Assembly: GCF_010731595.1 (NCBI RefSeq)
Contig: NZ_AP022582.1
Location: 3,286,001-3,350,000 of the forward strand
Source: Mycobacterium seoulense
Lineage (GTDB): Bacteria; Actinomycetota; Actinomycetes; Mycobacteriales; Mycobacteriaceae
Direction: 5' to 3'
DNA length: 64,000 nucleotides
Shown here piece after piece: positions 55,121 to 64,000 of the stretch. The translations under genes and the position numbers were made by a program. The stretch's first letter is position 1. The number at the start of each line of letters is the position of its first letter. The notes below the pieces were generated by a model, which was given only the letters and a program-made list of their open reading frames with translations, was not told the DNA's origin and made no database searches.

Positions 55121-56703
55121 CGGGTGAACGTTCCCAGCTTGTCCGAGTCGTAGTACTCCAGGTTCAAGGTAGTGGCCGGCGAACCGGAAAACGTGGCCTT
55201 GGAAATCGTTCCGGGTGGGGCGTTTTCGTCGGTCAATCCGAAGGTGAAGGTGTCGCCGTCCCAATGCGTCAGGGTGACCATCCGGTTCTTCGGGCCCATC
55301 GCAATGTGCAGCGCGCCGTCATGCTCGGTGACGACGGCCGGGCCCCAGTAGTCGCTGGCGTAGACGCCGGCGTAATCGCCGAGCGGCCTGGCCGGGGCCG
55401 GGTTGGCCGGTGGCTGCTTGCCGACCAGCGAGCCCTCCGGATTGTTCAGCCAGCCGATCGCCTTCTGGTACAGGGCTCCCCAGTCCTCGCGGATTTGGCC
55501 GTACTCGACGAGATCCATGAATTCGGCGGTCAGCGTTTCGGGGATGCCGTAGGGCGCGCCATTCGTCAGCGCGACGATGCCCAGGTCCTCCGAGGGCATG
55601 ACCACGAAGTTCGTCGCGGCCCCCAGATCGAAGGCGCCGGAATGGCTGTATTCGGTGCGCCCCGAGGAATCCACCGAGGCGTTGAACCCGTATCCGTAGA
55701 ACCCGGTGCGCGCCTTGGGTGTGGTCGCGGGCGCCGAGACCATCTGCGGGCTGGTGGCGGCCAGCAGGGATTCCGGTGAGGCGATCCGCCGGCCGTCGTA
55801 AGTTCCGTTGCCCAGCAACATCATCAACCAGCGGGCCATGTCGTTGACCGACGAGCTCACGCCGCCCGCGGGCGACTGGGGATCCGGGTCCCGCTGGAAT
55901 CGAGCCTCCCACTTGCCGGCCGTCTTGACGTGATTGACCGCGCGGTTGGGCCTTGCGACGAAGTCGGCGAAGCGCGAGCTGGTCGACGTCATTCCCAGGG
56001 GGCGGTAGAGCACCTCGTCGGACAGGTCCTCCCACGACTTGCCCGCGGCGGCGGCCACCGCCTCGGCGGCGGCGGTCACGCCGTAGTTGGTGTAGGCATA
56101 GCTGATCCGAAAGGGCCCCAGCGGCAGGTACTTCAGCCGTTCGAGGGTCTGACGACGGTCGTAGCCCAGGTCTTCCAGTTTGTCACCGGCGTGGTCGGGC
56201 AGCCCGGAGCGATGCGAGTACAGGTCGCCGACGGTGACATGGCTGGTGACGTAGGGATCGCCGAGGATGAACCACGGCAGCTTGGACGCCACCGGGGTGT
56301 CCCATGCGACGACGTTGTCGCTGACCTCGTGCGCGACCACCGTCGAACCGACCGATTTGGACACCGAGGCCAGCTGGAAGACGGTGTCGGCGTCCACCCG
56401 GTTGTCCTGCCCCTGCCCCTTGGTCGCGTCCTTGACGCCGAATCCCTTGGCGTACAGCACCTTTCCCCCGTGCACGATGGCGACGGCCATTCCCGGGACG
56501 CCGGTGCTCTTCATCAGGTCGCCGACCAGGCCATCGACCTTTGCGACCGCCTCGTCGATGCGCCCGGCGGGAATCGCCACACCGGACACCTCGTTGGGCG
56601 GTGCGTCGGAGAGCGCGGGCGGGCTGGACACCGGTTGCGCGGGCCCACATCCGGTCATGCCCAGCAGCACGGTGACAGCGGCCGCGGCCGCGCGTTTCGT
56701 CAT
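55117..56703 (-). CDS. Beta-lactamase/serine hydrolase-fold lipoprotein, Rv0907-like
   Basis: A 528-residue exported protein: signal peptide with lipobox-like LLGMTGC (Cys near residue 19), then a class C beta-lactamase/D-alanyl carboxypeptidase domain. SxxK is in [17 protein letters not shown] near 110, YxN in [16 protein letters not shown] near 205 and the third motif in [11 protein letters not shown] near 355. A C-terminal beta domain follows from about 430. Peptidoglycan or ester hydrolysis in the envelope is expected. Translationally coupled to ctpE. Confidence 0.92.
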   Translation of the reverse strand: MTKRAAAAAVTVLLGMTGCGPAQPVSSPPALSDAPPNEVSGVAIPAGRIDEAVAKVDGLVGDLMKSTGVPGMAVAIVHGGKVLYAKGFGVKDATKGQGQDNRVDADTVFQLASVSKSVGSTVVAHEVSDNVVAWDTPVASKLPWFILGDPYVTSHVTVGDLYSHRSGLPDHAGDKLEDLGYDRRQTLERLKYLPLGPFRISYAYTNYGVTAAAEAVAAAAGKSWEDLSDEVLYRPLGMTSTSSRFADFVARPNRAVNHVKTAGKWEARFQRDPDPQSPAGGVSSSVNDMARWLMMLLGNGTYDGRRIASPESLLAATSPQMVSAPATTPKARTGFYGYGFNASVDSSGRTEYSHSGAFDLGAATNFVVMPSEDLGIVALTNGAPYGIPETLTAEFMDLVEYGQIREDWGALYQKAIGWLNNPEGSLVGKQPPANPAPARPLGDYAGVYASDYWGPAVVTEHDGALHIAMGPKNRMVTLTHWDGDTFTFGLTDENAPPGTISKATFSGSPATTLNLEYYDSDKLGTFTR

Positions 56704-56741
56704 GGCGGAACTCTAGCCCGCTACGGGTGCCGGGCCCCGGA

Positions 56742-57854
56742 TCAGAGCCGCCACCAGGGATTCGATTTCACCGCAGCGGAGGGATCGATGCGTTGGCCGG
56801 GGGCGGGAACCGCCACCTCGACCCGTGCCGGCGCCGCGGCCGCGAGCAGACGTTCGACCGGCTCGGCCCACGGATGGGGGGCCAGCCGGAAGGTGCCCCA
56901 GTGGATCGGCACGAGCAGCCCCGCGTCGGTGAGGTCCAGATGCGCCCGGACCGCCTCCTCGGGGTTCATGTGGACGTCCGGCCACGCGGTGTTGTAGGCG
57001 CCGATGGGCAGCAGCGTCAGGTCGAACGGTCCGTGGTCGGCGCCGCTCTGCGCGAAGCTCTTGGTGTAGCCGGTGTCGCCGCCGAAATACGCGCGGTGGT
57101 TCGGGCCGATGAACGCCCACGACGCCCACAGTGTGGTGTTGCGGTCCAGGAATCGGCCCGAAAAGTGCCGGGCCGGAAGGCAAGTCACGATGAGCTCGTC
57201 GACCCGGCCGCTCTCATGCCAGTCGAGCTCGATGATGCGATGCTCCGGTATCCCCCAGGCGCGCAGGTGCGCGCCGACACCGAGCGGCACGAAGAACGGC
57301 GCCCGCTGCGTGCGGGCCAACGCGAGCACGGTGTCGATATCGAGGTGGTCGTAGTGGTCGTGGCTGATCACCACCGCGTCGACGGCGGGCAGCCCTTCCA
57401 GTTGCACCGGCGGCGGGTGGAGCCGCTGCGGCCCCACGATGTCCGACGGTGAACAGCGATTGCTCCACACCGGGTCGGTGAGCACCCGGTAACCGTCGAT
57501 TTCCAGCAGCGCCGTGGAGTGGCCGAACCAGCTGACGGCGAGCCGGCGGGGATCGCCGTCGAAGAGCGCCGGCGCGGCCAACGGGATCGGCGCCGCCGGC
57601 CGGCTCACGCCACGGTTGCCGATCAGGTCCCACGCGACGAGCCGCATCTCCTCGCGATTCATCGCGATATCGGAGCCGGGGTCGAGGTTGACGAAGACGC
57701 CGTCGCGGCAGTTCGGTGATCCCTGCGTCACCGCCCTGATCGCGGCGGGGTGGGCGCCGAGCGCCGCCGGTGCGCCGTGCAGCGCCCTCACCAGCCAGCT
57801 GCCGGCCGCCAGCGACGCCGTGCCGGCGGCCAGCCGCAGCGCCCCCCGCAGCAT
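56742..57854 (-). CDS. Metallo-beta-lactamase-fold hydrolase, Rv0906-like
   Basis: A 370-residue protein with an N-terminal hydrophobic segment and an MBL domain of the NAPE-phospholipase-D/UlaG type. AVVISHDHYDHLDIDT near 165 carries the HxHxDH zinc motif; LPARHFSGR near 215, YFGGDTGYTKSF near 245 and VPIHWGTFRLAPHPW near 320 supply the other ligands. A phosphodiesterase acting on lipids is possible. The ATG lies 5 bp from the end of echA6, so the genes are co-transcribed. Confidence 0.93.
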   Translation of the reverse strand: MLRGALRLAAGTASLAAGSWLVRALHGAPAALGAHPAAIRAVTQGSPNCRDGVFVNLDPGSDIAMNREEMRLVAWDLIGNRGVSRPAAPIPLAAPALFDGDPRRLAVSWFGHSTALLEIDGYRVLTDPVWSNRCSPSDIVGPQRLHPPPVQLEGLPAVDAVVISHDHYDHLDIDTVLALARTQRAPFFVPLGVGAHLRAWGIPEHRIIELDWHESGRVDELIVTCLPARHFSGRFLDRNTTLWASWAFIGPNHRAYFGGDTGYTKSFAQSGADHGPFDLTLLPIGAYNTAWPDVHMNPEEAVRAHLDLTDAGLLVPIHWGTFRLAPHPWAEPVERLLAAAAPARVEVAVPAPGQRIDPSAAVKSNPWWRL

Positions 57855-57859
57855 GGCTC

Positions 57860-58591
57860 TCAGGCCCCCTGGAACTTCGGCGGTCGCTTCTCGATGCGGG
57901 CGACCTGGGCTTCGATGACGTCCTGGCTGCCCCAGGCCTTGTCGAAGAGCTCCTTGTGCACGGGCCAGGGCTCCTCGATGGAACCGTCGTCGTTGAGCAC
58001 CCGCTTCGCGTGCTGAATCGCCAGCGGCGCCAGGCCGGCGATCTCGGTCGCCCAGGCCTGCGCATCGGCGAGCGTGCCCGCTCGGTTGGCCAGCCCGGTC
58101 TGCAGCGCCACCTCGGCGGTCAGCTTCTCGGCGGCCAGCAGCATCGCGCGGGCCCGGCCGTGACCGACCAGCGACGCCAGCCGCCGAATGCTCCAGTTAT
58201 CAAGCGCCAGGCCGTATTTCGCCGTCGGAAACTGGAAAAACGCCTCCGGCGCGACGACCCTTAGATCGCATTGCATGGCCAGCTGCAGCCCGGCGCCGAT
58301 GGCGGGGCCGTTGATGGCGCCGATCACCGGTATCGGCGTGGCGTCCAAGACCTTGTGCAACTCGACGAGCCGGTCGGGATAGTCGGCGGCGAAGGCGTCG
58401 CCGCTGAGGTCGGCGCCGGCGCAGAACACGGTGCCCTGGCCGGTCAGGACGATCGCGCGGGTCGCCCCGTCGCCCGCCTTCAGCACGGCCTCCCGCAACT
58501 CCTCGACCAGCTGCGAATTCAGGGCGTTGCGGCGCTCGGGACGCTGCAACTCGATGGTCAGCACGGCTTCGGCCTGGGTAACACCGATCAT
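57860..58591 (-). CDS. echA6: Enoyl-CoA hydratase-like protein EchA6
   Basis: A 243-residue crotonase-fold protein, the same length as M. tuberculosis EchA6. [13 protein letters not shown] near 57 and [20 protein letters not shown] near 95 form the oxyanion hole. The catalytic Glu positions are not kept (GLQL instead of Gxx[11 protein letters not shown] at the second). EchA6 of M. tuberculosis is described as a non-catalytic acyl-CoA binding protein that feeds mycolic acid synthesis. Divergent from accD3 across 27 bp. Confidence 0.94.
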   Translation of the reverse strand: MIGVTQAEAVLTIELQRPERRNALNSQLVEELREAVLKAGDGATRAIVLTGQGTVFCAGADLSGDAFAADYPDRLVELHKVLDATPIPVIGAINGPAIGAGLQLAMQCDLRVVAPEAFFQFPTAKYGLALDNWSIRRLASLVGHGRARAMLLAAEKLTAEVALQTGLANRAGTLADAQAWATEIAGLAPLAIQHAKRVLNDDGSIEEPWPVHKELFDKAWGSQDVIEAQVARIEKRPPKFQGA

Positions 58592-58618
58592 GGCTGCCAC
58601 CCTATATAGCCTCGTGTC

Positions 58619-60091
58619 GTGAGTCGTATTACGGCTGCTCAGCTGCGCGACGCGGTGCTGGACGAGGGCTCCTTCATCCGATGGGACAGCGAGCCGGTCG
58701 CCGTGCCGGTCGGCGAGGAATATTCCCGGGAGCTGGCCGCCGCGCGGGCGGCCACCGGCCTGGACGAATCGGTGCTGACCGGCGAGGGCCGCATCGTCGG
58801 GCGCCGGGTGGCGGTGGTGGTCTGCGAGTTCGGCTTCCTGGGCGGCTCGATCGGGGTGGCGGCCGCCGAACGGATCACCGCGGCGGTGCGGCGGGCGACC
58901 GCCGAGCGCCTGCCGCTGCTGGCCTCGCCGAGCTCCGGCGGCACCCGCATGCAGGAGGGCACGGTCGCCTTCCTGCAGATGGTGAAGATCGCCGCCGCCG
59001 TCCGGCTGCACACGCAGGCCCACCTGCCCTACCTCGTCTACCTGCGCAACCCGACGACCGGCGGGGTGTTCGCGTCATGGGGATCGCTGGGCCACGTGAC
59101 GGTCGCCGAGCCGGACGCCCTCATCGGCTTCCTCGGGCCCCGGGTGTACCAGCTGCTCTACGGCGAACCCTTCCCCGAAGGAGTCCAGACGGCCGAGAAC
59201 CTGCGGCGCCACGGCGTGCTCGACGACGTCGTTCCGCTCGAGGGGCTGCGGCGGATGCTCGACCGCGCGCTCACGGTCATCGCCGACCCGCCCGGGCCCC
59301 TGCCCCCGGCGGCCCCGCCCGAACCGGTACCCGACGTCCCGGCGTGGGACTCGGTGGTGGCGTCGCGACGCCCGGACCGGCCCGGTGTCGGGCTGTTGCT
59401 GCGCCACGGCACCACCGACCGGGTGCTGTTGTCGGGGACCGGGCACGGAGATGCGGCGACCACCCTGCTGGCGCTGGCCCGCTTCGCCGGCCAGCCCGCG
59501 GTGGTGCTCGGGCAGCAGCGGGTGACGGGCGGGATGGTGGGCCCCGCGTCGCTGCGCGAGGCCCGGCGGGGCATGGCGCTGGCGGCCGAGCTGCGGCTGC
59601 CCTTGGTGCTGGTGATCGACACCGCGGGCCCCGCGCTGTCGGCCGAGGCCGAACAGGGCGGGCTCGCCGGACAGATCGCCCGGTGCCTGGCCGAGCTGGT
59701 GACCCTGGACACCCCGACGGTCTCGGTGCTGCTCGGCCAGGGCAGCGGCGGGCCCGCGCTGGCGATGGTGCCCGCCGACCGGGTGCTGTGCGCGCTGCAC
59801 GGGTGGCTGGCTCCGCTCCCGCCGGAAGGCGCGAGCGCGATCGTCTTCCGCGACACCGCGCACGCCGCCGAACTCGCTGCGACACAGGGCATCCGGTCGG
59901 CGGACCTGCTGGCGTCGGGCATCGTCGACGCCATCGTGCCGGAGCATCCCGACGCGGCCGACGAACCGGTCGAGTTCTGCCAGCGACTCTCGCGCGCCAT
60001 CGCGGCCGAGGTGCACGGGCTGCGCGCGCTGCCCGCCGGCGAGCGGCTGGCCACCCGGTTGCAGCGCTACCGGCGCATCGGCGTGCCCTGA
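58619..60091 (+). CDS. accD3: Acetyl/propionyl-CoA carboxylase carboxyltransferase AccD3
   Basis: A 490-residue carboxyltransferase with both crotonase-like halves in one chain: [20 protein letters not shown] near 98, [20 protein letters not shown] near 140 (N-half, CoA side), and [20 protein letters not shown] near 360 (C-half). Matches AccD3 (Rv0904c) in length and order. The biotin carboxylase partner is elsewhere; the acyl substrate of AccD3 is not settled. GTG 58619 gives the conserved start [19 protein letters not shown]. Confidence 0.95.
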   Translation: MSRITAAQLRDAVLDEGSFIRWDSEPVAVPVGEEYSRELAAARAATGLDESVLTGEGRIVGRRVAVVVCEFGFLGGSIGVAAAERITAAVRRATAERLPLLASPSSGGTRMQEGTVAFLQMVKIAAAVRLHTQAHLPYLVYLRNPTTGGVFASWGSLGHVTVAEPDALIGFLGPRVYQLLYGEPFPEGVQTAENLRRHGVLDDVVPLEGLRRMLDRALTVIADPPGPLPPAAPPEPVPDVPAWDSVVASRRPDRPGVGLLLRHGTTDRVLLSGTGHGDAATTLLALARFAGQPAVVLGQQRVTGGMVGPASLREARRGMALAAELRLPLVLVIDTAGPALSAEAEQGGLAGQIARCLAELVTLDTPTVSVLLGQGSGGPALAMVPADRVLCALHGWLAPLPPEGASAIVFRDTAHAAELAATQGIRSADLLASGIVDAIVPEHPDAADEPVEFCQRLSRAIAAEVHGLRALPAGERLATRLQRYRRIGVP

Positions 60092-60133
60092 GCTCCACGC
60101 CGTAAAACGTGACCGCGGTTTATCTCTCGCGAG

Positions 60134-60685
60134 TCATCCCTGCGGCAGCCCGAGGTAGCGCTGAATGGTCGGGCCGAGCCAGTCGACGATCTCGTCGCGG
60201 GTCATCTCTACGACCGGAGGAAGACGTAACACGAAGCGGCACAACGCCATTCCCAGGATCTGCGTGGCAATGAGGCCGGCGCGCACACCGACTTCCGCCG
60301 CGGGCACGAGCGAGCTCACCAGCGGCCGGATCTGGTTCCCGAAAATCTCGTGCATCCGTTGTGCGGCTTCGCCGTTGGTGGCGCTGGACCGCAGCAGGAT
60401 CACCAGCGCCTCGTCGCCCTCCCAGCGTTCGAGAAAGTGCCGCACCAGCGACCGTCCGACCTGCGTCGGGTCCGTCGCGGCGAAGTCGGGAAACCGGAGG
60501 TCGAACTCGGCCGCCGCGGCGAACAACTTGTCCTTGCTGCCGTAGTACCGCATGACCATCGCCGGGTCGATCCCCGCGTCCGCGGCGATGGCCCGGATCG
60601 TCGCCCCCTGGAACCCGACCGCGCCGAACCGCTCGCGGGCCGCCGCCAGGATCGCCGCCTTGGTTTCGTCCGATGATCGCCTCAT
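60134..60685 (-). CDS. TetR-family regulator
   Basis: A 183-residue repressor: HTH in AAILAAARERFGAVGFQGAT, then IRAIAADAGIDPAMVMRYYG then SKDKLFAAA (residues 9-58); C-terminal domain FLERWEGDEALVILLRSSAT. Its ATG lies inside the left end of a 32-bp inverted repeat shared with the divergent FAD-monooxygenase, so it very likely controls both genes. It interrupts the accD3-prrA order seen in M. tuberculosis and so is part of a small insertion. Confidence 0.92.
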   Translation of the reverse strand: MRRSSDETKAAILAAARERFGAVGFQGATIRAIAADAGIDPAMVMRYYGSKDKLFAAAAEFDLRFPDFAATDPTQVGRSLVRHFLERWEGDEALVILLRSSATNGEAAQRMHEIFGNQIRPLVSSLVPAAEVGVRAGLIATQILGMALCRFVLRLPPVVEMTRDEIVDWLGPTIQRYLGLPQG

Positions 60686-60716
60686 GTCAACAATTGTAGG
60701 CCAACAACTGTTGACA
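60685..60716. promoter_or_regulatory. 32-bp TetR operator
   Basis: Arms TGTCAACAATTGT (60685-60697) and ACAACTGTTGACA (60704-60716) are reverse complements except one pair, around AGGCCA. TTGACA at 60711 may also be the -35 of the rightward promoter. A third partial copy, CCAACAAGCGTTGAC, lies at 60749-60763 just before the monooxygenase start. Confidence 0.85.
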
Positions 60717-60787
60717 TAGTGCAAGCGGCGCGCCAGCATGGAGTTATGCCAACAAGCGTTGACTAACCCCTTAGAGAGGAGCCCGCC

Positions 60788-61930
60788 ATGAAAGACACCG
60801 ACGTCCTGGTGGTCGGCGCAGGCCCTACCGGCCTCACGCTCGCCGCCGCGCTGCTCGTCCGCGGGATTCGCGTGACTCTGGTCGACCAGGTGGCGGAAGG
60901 CGCCAACACCTCGCGCGCCGCCGCCGTCAACGCCCGCACCCTCGAGGTGCTCGGAGAGCTCGATGTGGCCCGGCGCATGGTCAAGGCGGGCCTGATCGCG
61001 CCGCGATTCACCATGCGGGAGGGCGAGCGCATCCTGTTCCCCGTCGACTTCAGCGAGCTCCCGACGGAGCATCCGTACACCCTGATGCTCTCCCAGGCCG
61101 ACACGGAGCGCCTGCTGCTCGAGCGACTCCAGGAGCTGGGCGGTGACGTGGTGCGCCCCAAGGCGCTGCGCCACATCACCCAGGACGCCAGCGGTGTGAC
61201 CGCCACGTTCGACGACAACGACACCGTCAGGGCCCGCTACGCCGTCGGGGCGGATGGCATGCACAGCACCGTTCGTGCCGAAGCCGGAATCGGCTTCGCC
61301 GGTGGGGAATTCGCCGAGTCCTTCACGCTCGCCGACGTGCGGGTGACCGGCGAGGCGCCCCGCGACGAGGTGATCCTGTTCTACGCCAAAGACGGACTGA
61401 CGGTGCTGGCGCCGCTGCCCGGCGACCTCTTCCGCGTCGTCGCGCCGACCGCCGACGCGCCGCAGCTGCCGTCGGCGCAGTTCGTGCAGGCGCTGCTGGA
61501 CACCCGGGGCTTCGGGCCGGGGCGGACGGTCGTCACCGAGCTGGTGTGGGGGTCGCGGTTCCACATCCATCACCGCGTCGCCGACAGCTACCGGGCGGGC
61601 CGATTGTTGCTGGCCGGCGACGCGGCCCATGTGCACAGCCCGGCCGGGGGCCAGGGCATGAACCTCGGGATCACCGACGCGGTGGCGCTGGCCGATGCGC
61701 TCGCCGAGGTCCTGCAGGGCGGCCCGGACGCCGCGCTGGACGCCTACAGCGCCACGCAGCGCCGACGCGCCGAGCGGGTGCTACAACTGACCGGACGGCT
61801 GACCCGGGTCGCGACGCTGCCGCGTCCGCTGCGCCCCCTGCGCAACACGGGAATGCGCCTGGCCGCCGAGGTTCCAGCGGTGCGACGGCAGCTGGCCGTG
61901 CGGTTGAGCGGGCTCGCAACGGAGCGATGA
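60788..61930 (+). CDS. FAD-dependent aromatic-type monooxygenase
   Basis: A 380-residue class A flavoprotein monooxygenase (PHBH/TetX type). FAD motifs: DVLVVGAGPTGLTLAAAL at residue 5, YAVGADGMHSTVRAEAG near 155, and LLLAGDAAHVHSPAGGQGMN near 275. It would hydroxylate an aromatic or polyketide-like substrate with NAD(P)H and O2; drug-inactivating relatives exist. ATG 60788 follows GAGAGGAG. Controlled by the divergent TetR. Confidence 0.93.
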   Translation: MKDTDVLVVGAGPTGLTLAAALLVRGIRVTLVDQVAEGANTSRAAAVNARTLEVLGELDVARRMVKAGLIAPRFTMREGERILFPVDFSELPTEHPYTLMLSQADTERLLLERLQELGGDVVRPKALRHITQDASGVTATFDDNDTVRARYAVGADGMHSTVRAEAGIGFAGGEFAESFTLADVRVTGEAPRDEVILFYAKDGLTVLAPLPGDLFRVVAPTADAPQLPSAQFVQALLDTRGFGPGRTVVTELVWGSRFHIHHRVADSYRAGRLLLAGDAAHVHSPAGGQGMNLGITDAVALADALAEVLQGGPDAALDAYSATQRRRAERVLQLTGRLTRVATLPRPLRPLRNTGMRLAAEVPAVRRQLAVRLSGLATER

Positions 61931-62139
61931 AAGCCGCGCGGCGCCAACGGAACCGCCGGGCCCGCTAACGCCCCTCGCCTGACACCGCGCCCCAGCGGAC
62001 GCGAATAGCAAACCCCCGCAACATGTTTCGGTGCCGACCAGAGGACATCACCGGCCAGTCGCGGCGCAGCGTCGAAAACGTAACCTTTTGGGCACCGGCG
62101 GCCCGGCCACGGCGCCGCCGCGATCGGCAATCAGGCAAA

Positions 62140-62850
62140 ATGGGCGGCATGGACACTGCTGGGACCTCACCCCGCGTCTTGGTCGTCGACGACGACTCCG
62201 ACGTGCTCGCCTCGCTGGAACGCGGCCTGCGGCTGTCCGGATTCGAGGTGTCGACCGCGGTCGACGGCGCGGAAGCCTTGCGCAGCGCCACCGAGACCCG
62301 GCCGGATGCGATCGTGCTCGACATCAACATGCCCGTGCTGGACGGCGTCAGCGTCGTGACGGCGCTGCGGGCCATGGACAACGACGTCCCGGTCTGCGTG
62401 CTGTCCGCGCGCAGCTCGGTCGACGACCGGGTGGCCGGCCTCGAGGCCGGCGCCGACGACTACCTGGTCAAACCCTTTGTGTTGGCCGAGCTCGTCGCGC
62501 GGGTGAAGGCGCTGCTGCGCCGCCGCGGCGCGACCGCGACCTCCTCCTCGGAAACCATCACCGTGGGCCCGCTGGAGGTGGACATCCCCGGCCGGCGGGC
62601 CCGGGTCAACGGCGTCGACGTCGACCTGACCAAGCGGGAGTTCGACCTGCTGGCGGTGCTGGCCGAGCACAAGACCGCGGTGCTGTCCCGCGCGCAGCTC
62701 TTGGAGCTGGTGTGGGGCTACGACTTCGCCGCCGACACCAACGTCGTCGACGTGTTCATCGGGTACCTGCGCCGCAAGCTGGAGGCCAATGGCGGTCCCC
62801 GGCTGCTGCACACCGTCCGAGGAGTTGGGTTCGTACTGCGCATGCAGTAG
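62140..62850 (+). CDS. prrA: Two-component response regulator PrrA
   Basis: A 236-residue OmpR-class response regulator. The receiver has the acidic pair in [18 protein letters not shown], the phospho-acceptor Asp in [16 protein letters not shown] and the Lys in [20 protein letters not shown]. The winged-helix output domain holds [20 protein letters not shown] and [17 protein letters not shown]. Agrees almost residue for residue with my recollection of M. tuberculosis PrrA. ATG 62140 ([11 protein letters not shown]) matches that protein's length; ATG 62149 is the alternative. Fourteen bases separate it from prrB. Confidence 0.97.
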   Translation: MGGMDTAGTSPRVLVVDDDSDVLASLERGLRLSGFEVSTAVDGAEALRSATETRPDAIVLDINMPVLDGVSVVTALRAMDNDVPVCVLSARSSVDDRVAGLEAGADDYLVKPFVLAELVARVKALLRRRGATATSSSETITVGPLEVDIPGRRARVNGVDVDLTKREFDLLAVLAEHKTAVLSRAQLLELVWGYDFAADTNVVDVFIGYLRRKLEANGGPRLLHTVRGVGFVLRMQ

Positions 62851-62864
62851 CCAGTCGAGCGGCC

Positions 62865-64000
62865 ATGAATGTTCTGTCCCGAATTTTGACGCGTACGCCC
62901 TCGCTACGGGCCCGGGTTGTGGTCGCGACGGTCATCGGCGCCGCAATTCCCGTGCTCATCGTCGGCGTCGTCGTCTGGGTGGGCATCACCAACGACCGCA
63001 AGGAGCGGCTGGACCGCCGGCTCGACGAGGCCGCGGGATTCGCGATCCCCTTCCTGCCGCGCGGTCTCGACGAGATTCCGCGCTCCCCCAACGACAACGA
63101 CGCCATCATGACGATCCGCCGGGGCGACCTGGTCAAGTCGAACTCCGACGTGACGCTGCCCCAGCTGGGCGTCGACTACGCCGACGCCTATGTCAAAGGC
63201 GTGCGATACCGGGTGCGGACGGTGGAGATTCCCGCGCCAGAGCCCACGTCGCTGGCCGTCGGCGCGACGTACGACGCGACCCTCGCCGAGACCAACAACC
63301 TGCACCGCCGGGTGCTGCTGATCTGCAGCTTCGCCATCGTCGCGGCGGCGGTGTTCGCCTGGTTGTTGGCCGCTTTCGCCGTGCGGCCCTTCAAACAGCT
63401 CGCGCAGCAGACCCGGTCGATCGACGCCGGCGACGAGGCGCCGCGCGTGGAGGTACACGGCGCCACCGAGGCCGTCGAGATCGCCGAAGCCATGCGGGGC
63501 ATGCTGCAGCGCATCTGGAACGAGCAGAACCGGACCAAGGAGGCGCTCGCTTCGGCCCGCGACTTCGCCGCCGTGTCCTCGCACGAGCTGCGCACGCCGT
63601 TGACCGCGATGCGCACCAACCTCGAGGTGCTGTCCACCCTGGACATGACCGACGACCAACGCAAAGAGGTGCTGAGCGACGTCATCCGCACCCAGTCGCG
63701 GATCGAGGCCACCCTGAGCGCCCTCGAGCGGCTGGCCCAGGGCGAACTGTCGACGTCCGACGATCACGTGCCGGTCGACATCACCGAGCTGCTCGACCGC
63801 GCCGCCCACGACGCGATGCGCATCTACCCCGACCTCGACGTGTCGCTGGTGCCGTCGCCGACGTGCATCATCGTCGGGTTACCGGCCGGGTTGCGCCTGG
63901 CGGTGGACAACGCGATCGCCAACGCCGTCAAGCACGGTGGTGCCACCCGCGTGCAGCTCTCGGCGGTCAGCTCGCGCGCCGGGGTGGAGATCGCCATCGA
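62865..64000 (+). CDS. prrB: Sensor histidine kinase PrrB, 3' end beyond window
   Basis: The first 378 residues of the PrrA partner kinase. Helix 1 VVVATVIGAAIPVLIVGVVV near 18; a short extracytoplasmic domain (about 45-145); helix 2 VLLICSFAIVAAAVFAWLLA near 150; a HAMP region; the phospho-acceptor in FAAVSSHELRTPLTAMRTN near 240; the N-box in LRLAVDNAIANAVKHGG near 345. The ATP-lid and G-boxes lie past the right edge. PrrAB is an essential system in M. tuberculosis linked to growth and nitrogen/redox adaptation. Confidence 0.96.
   Translation, partial: MNVLSRILTRTPSLRARVVVATVIGAAIPVLIVGVVVWVGITNDRKERLDRRLDEAAGFAIPFLPRGLDEIPRSPNDNDAIMTIRRGDLVKSNSDVTLPQLGVDYADAYVKGVRYRVRTVEIPAPEPTSLAVGATYDATLAETNNLHRRVLLICSFAIVAAAVFAWLLAAFAVRPFKQLAQQTRSIDAGDEAPRVEVHGATEAVEIAEAMRGMLQRIWNEQNRTKEALASARDFAAVSSHELRTPLTAMRTNLEVLSTLDMTDDQRKEVLSDVIRTQSRIEATLSALERLAQGELSTSDDHVPVDITELLDRAAHDAMRIYPDLDVSLVPSPTCIIVGLPAGLRLAVDNAIANAVKHGGATRVQLSAVSSRAGVEIAI

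Noticed and set aside
52766..55153. A 795-codon open frame on the plus strand opposite ctpE
   Set aside because: Composition is Arg/His/Gln/Gly-rich with no domain; it mirrors the third-position GC of ctpE, whose motifs are complete on the minus strand.
1..64000. tRNA, rRNA or CRISPR arrays
   Set aside because: No cloverleaf, rRNA-like segment or regularly spaced repeats were seen by eye; a tRNAscan/Infernal and CRISPR search would be needed to exclude them.

Overview
The window looks like chromosomal DNA of a nontuberculous Mycobacterium. The best evidence is the right end (48-64 kb), which carries the same genes in the same relative order as the M. tuberculosis block Rv0902c-Rv0914c, read in the opposite direction: a thiolase-like protein, a carotenoid oxygenase, a membrane protein, the Rv0909/Rv0910 pair, ctpE, a beta-lactamase-fold lipoprotein, a metallo-beta-lactamase-fold protein, echA6, accD3 and prrA-prrB. 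MmpS/MmpL, DUF4193, DUF732, a FadD32-type acyl-AMP ligase and a mycofactocin-type dehydrogenase fit the same assignment.

Region 1 (1-18 kb) is a catabolic island: a luciferase-like monooxygenase, a flavin reductase, three amidohydrolase-2 proteins, thiolase, enoyl-CoA hydratase, acyl-CoA dehydrogenase, four SDRs, a thiolase-like/DUF35 pair, an aldehyde dehydrogenase and a DUF2889 protein. A 20-bp palindrome of the form WTTCTAN-N6-STMGAWW lies in front of several of these transcription units and of an AveC-like membrane gene at 21.6 kb. It defines a probable regulon, and the TetR gene at 10634-11236 is the local candidate regulator. The substrate cannot be read from the sequence; oxygenation, ring opening and CoA-dependent chain shortening of a cyclic or terpenoid-like compound is my inference.

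Region 2 (18-30 kb) is a scarred extension of this island. It holds a tandem CoA-transferase lacking the usual Asp in both halves, the AveC-like gene, a LysR/hydrolase pair, a frameshifted TesB thioesterase, a second CoA-transferase and an acyl-CoA dehydrogenase. Among them are decayed pieces of IS110, IS30, IS21 and IS630 transposases, a truncated hydrolase, an AT dinucleotide run and a second copy of a regulon promoter segment with no gene behind it.

Region 3 (30-46 kb) has a malic enzyme and a lipid-export region. An intact mmpS-mmpL-DUF732 operon lies divergent to a TetR gene and next to a fatty-acyl-AMP ligase. Beside it are a 5'-truncated mmpL with a nonsense codon, a Crp paralogue, a badly decayed reading frame and a frameshifted DUF4193 gene. 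A DUF4185 (arabinanase-like) secreted protein and an MHS-family transporter follow.

Region 4 (48-64 kb) is conserved core. Its main oddity is a perfect 13-bp tandem duplication that frameshifts the carotenoid oxygenase and fuses the rest of its reading frame to the downstream glyoxalase-like gene. A TetR/FAD-monooxygenase divergent pair with a clear 32-bp operator is inserted between accD3 and prrA. I saw no tRNA, rRNA or CRISPR array and no intact insertion sequence.
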